From Nitrospirota bacterium (GTDB taxonomy: Bacteria > Nitrospirota > Nitrospiria > Nitrospirales > Nitrospiraceae), in assembly GCA_016222925.1 (NCBI GenBank), contig JACRQB010000088.1, forward strand, positions 1 through 5,889: a DNA stretch of 5,889 nucleotides. The letters run 5' to 3'. The first letter of the stretch is position 1. Each line of letters begins with the position of its first letter. Below, in pieces: positions 4,992 through 5,889 of this stretch. The position numbers and the translations under genes were made by a program. Under the pieces are notes generated by a model. That model saw only the letters and a list, made by a program, of their open reading frames with translations, had not been told where the DNA came from and did no database searches.

Positions 4992-5849
4992 CTATCGCGA
5001 GTGATCGGCGCCGGGACTCAGAATCAGTGGAACATTGAGCTTGTCCGGCACGATGATGGTCTTGGAATTAGGGTTTTCATAGAGCTTGAACTTCAAATAG
5101 TCCGGCGTCAGCGTTTTGGTGATGACTTCCTGCGCCTGCGCCTGCCCCACGGCACGGATCCTCATGCTGTCGGATTCGCCTTCCGCCCGAATCTTCAACG
5201 AATCACCCTCACCCTTGGCCTGAATCCTGGCAATCTCGGCGTTGCGCTCCGCGATGACCACCTCGAAGTTCTTCTGCTCCTTCTCCTGCTCCTTGGCCTG
5301 CTTCTGTTCGATGGCCCGCAAGACCATCTGGGAGAATTCCATTTCGGAAAGCGCCACGTTGTAGACATCCAAATGGCGGCCCTTCAGTGTTTCGACGACG
5401 ACGGCTTCGATCTTATTGCCGATCTCGCTGCTGCGCTCCGGAAGCGTCACCATCGAGTAGTTGGCGACGACCCCACGAACAGCCGACAAGAGTTGGGGGT
5501 GCACGAGTTGCTTGTACCACTCAGGTCCTACTTCCTGGGCCAGAAAGTAGATTTCATCGGGCATCGGGCGCATCGTGATGGTAGCGTAGACCGTGACCGG
5601 CAGATCATCTGCGGTCAAGGCATCGACTTTTTCCCTGAAGCTTTTCCATCGCGTGTCGTAGACCAAGACGTCATTCCACGGCGCCCGCCAGTAGATTCCT
5701 TCCTTGAGCGGTTCTTTCGCTAATCCGCTGCTAAGGGGAGACCACCGAAGCCCGCGACTTCCTGGATAAACCGTACTACTGCAACTCTGAAGAGTCATCA
5801 GTAGAGGGATCAGAACAAGAAGCAGACGAATGATCGAAGACTGTTTCAT
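4992..5849 (-). CDS. SPFH/prohibitin-family lipoprotein (285 aa)
   Basis: An SPFH (stomatin/prohibitin/flotillin/HflK) scaffold protein with a lipoprotein signal. Residues 1-22 form a signal peptide (Lys2, Arg8, hydrophobic IIRLLLVLIPLLMTL) ending in lipobox L20-Q21-S22 before Cys23. The +2 residue is Ser, which in enterobacterial Lol sorting favours the outer membrane. The SPFH domain covers about 30-195 (EGIYWRAPWNDVLVYDTRW, LPVTVYATITMRP, YNVALSEMEFSQMVLRAIEQ). A charged coiled coil follows, about 178-240, containing two tandem 11-residue repeats (GEGDSLKIRAE at 213-223, GESDSMRIRAV at 224-234) and a looser copy before them. The C terminus is short. The family forms ring-like membrane oligomers, and some members modulate FtsH proteolysis; that role is not shown here. 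The start has a strong GAGGAGGGG at 5853-5861 (minus strand). It is first in a unit with the CBS gene. Its promoter lies beyond 5889. Confidence 0.92.
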   Translation of the reverse strand: MKQSSIIRLLLVLIPLLMTLQSCSSTVYPGSRGLRWSPLSSGLAKEPLKEGIYWRAPWNDVLVYDTRWKSFREKVDALTADDLPVTVYATITMRPMPDEIYFLAQEVGPEWYKQLVHPQLLSAVRGVVANYSMVTLPERSSEIGNKIEAVVVETLKGRHLDVYNVALSEMEFSQMVLRAIEQKQAKEQEKEQKNFEVVIAERNAEIARIQAKGEGDSLKIRAEGESDSMRIRAVGQAQAQEVITKTLTPDYLKFKLYENPNSKTIIVPDKLNVPLILSPGADHSR

Positions 5850-5889
5850 AGCCCCCTCCTCTTTCTTATCGTGTGCGTTTCAGCCAATC
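5850..5889 (-). promoter_or_regulatory. 5' leader and ribosome-binding site of the SPFH gene
   Basis: The window ends 40 bases before the SPFH start. The only recognisable element is a very strong Shine-Dalgarno, AGGAGG at 5855-5860 on the minus strand, five bases from the ATG. No promoter can be identified in the remaining bases. Confidence 0.7.

Noticed and set aside
5001..5723. Rightward 240-codon open frame opposite the SPFH gene
   Set aside because: It is a mirror frame of a well-supported gene; its leucine run and charged stretches are the antisense of the Gln/Glu/Lys-rich coiled coil.

Overview
This window looks like a stretch of a Gram-negative bacterial chromosome. The gene mix (a NarL-type multi-PAS kinase with its regulator, a dodecin, an SPFH lipoprotein and a two-CBS protein) and the protein style resemble Nitrospira or a relative. 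That assignment is from recollection of similar proteins and is weak. No rRNA, tRNA or CRISPR array was found.

Layout, left to right. Positions 1-71 (minus) hold the first codons of a transposase-like protein that runs off the left edge, probably an IS3-type element whose outer end lies near 143. Positions 241-501 (minus) encode a small orphan winged-helix-like protein. It is preceded by about 290 bp of AT-rich non-coding DNA (502-788) with two candidate leftward promoters and a cluster of four ACTAG pentamers. Positions 789-3568 (minus) are a two-component operon: a soluble multi-PAS histidine kinase of the HisKA_3/NarL class, followed with a 4-nt ATGA overlap by a NarL/FixJ response regulator. 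The kinase frame continues upstream of its only available start and completes a first PAS domain, but it meets an in-frame TAG at 3761-3763, so its 5' end looks broken or mis-sequenced.

Positions 3764-4065 are non-coding apart from the possible kinase remnant. They include a good-looking sigma-54-type -24/-12 element ahead of a rightward dodecin gene (4066-4266). Positions 4267-4524 are a convergent intergenic space with weak hairpins. Positions 4525-5849 (minus) are a tight two-gene unit: an SPFH/prohibitin-like lipoprotein, then 8 nt later a two-CBS-domain protein.

How the genes work together: the kinase and regulator form a cognate pair controlling unknown targets. The SPFH lipoprotein and CBS protein are probably co-transcribed, but no shared function can be read from sequence. 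Dodecin is a small flavin-binding-family protein with altered ligand-site residues. Most of the window is ordinary. The points most worth checking are the interrupted kinase start, the sigma-54 candidate before dodecin, the variant dodecin site, and the lipid-anchored SPFH protein coupled to a CBS protein.
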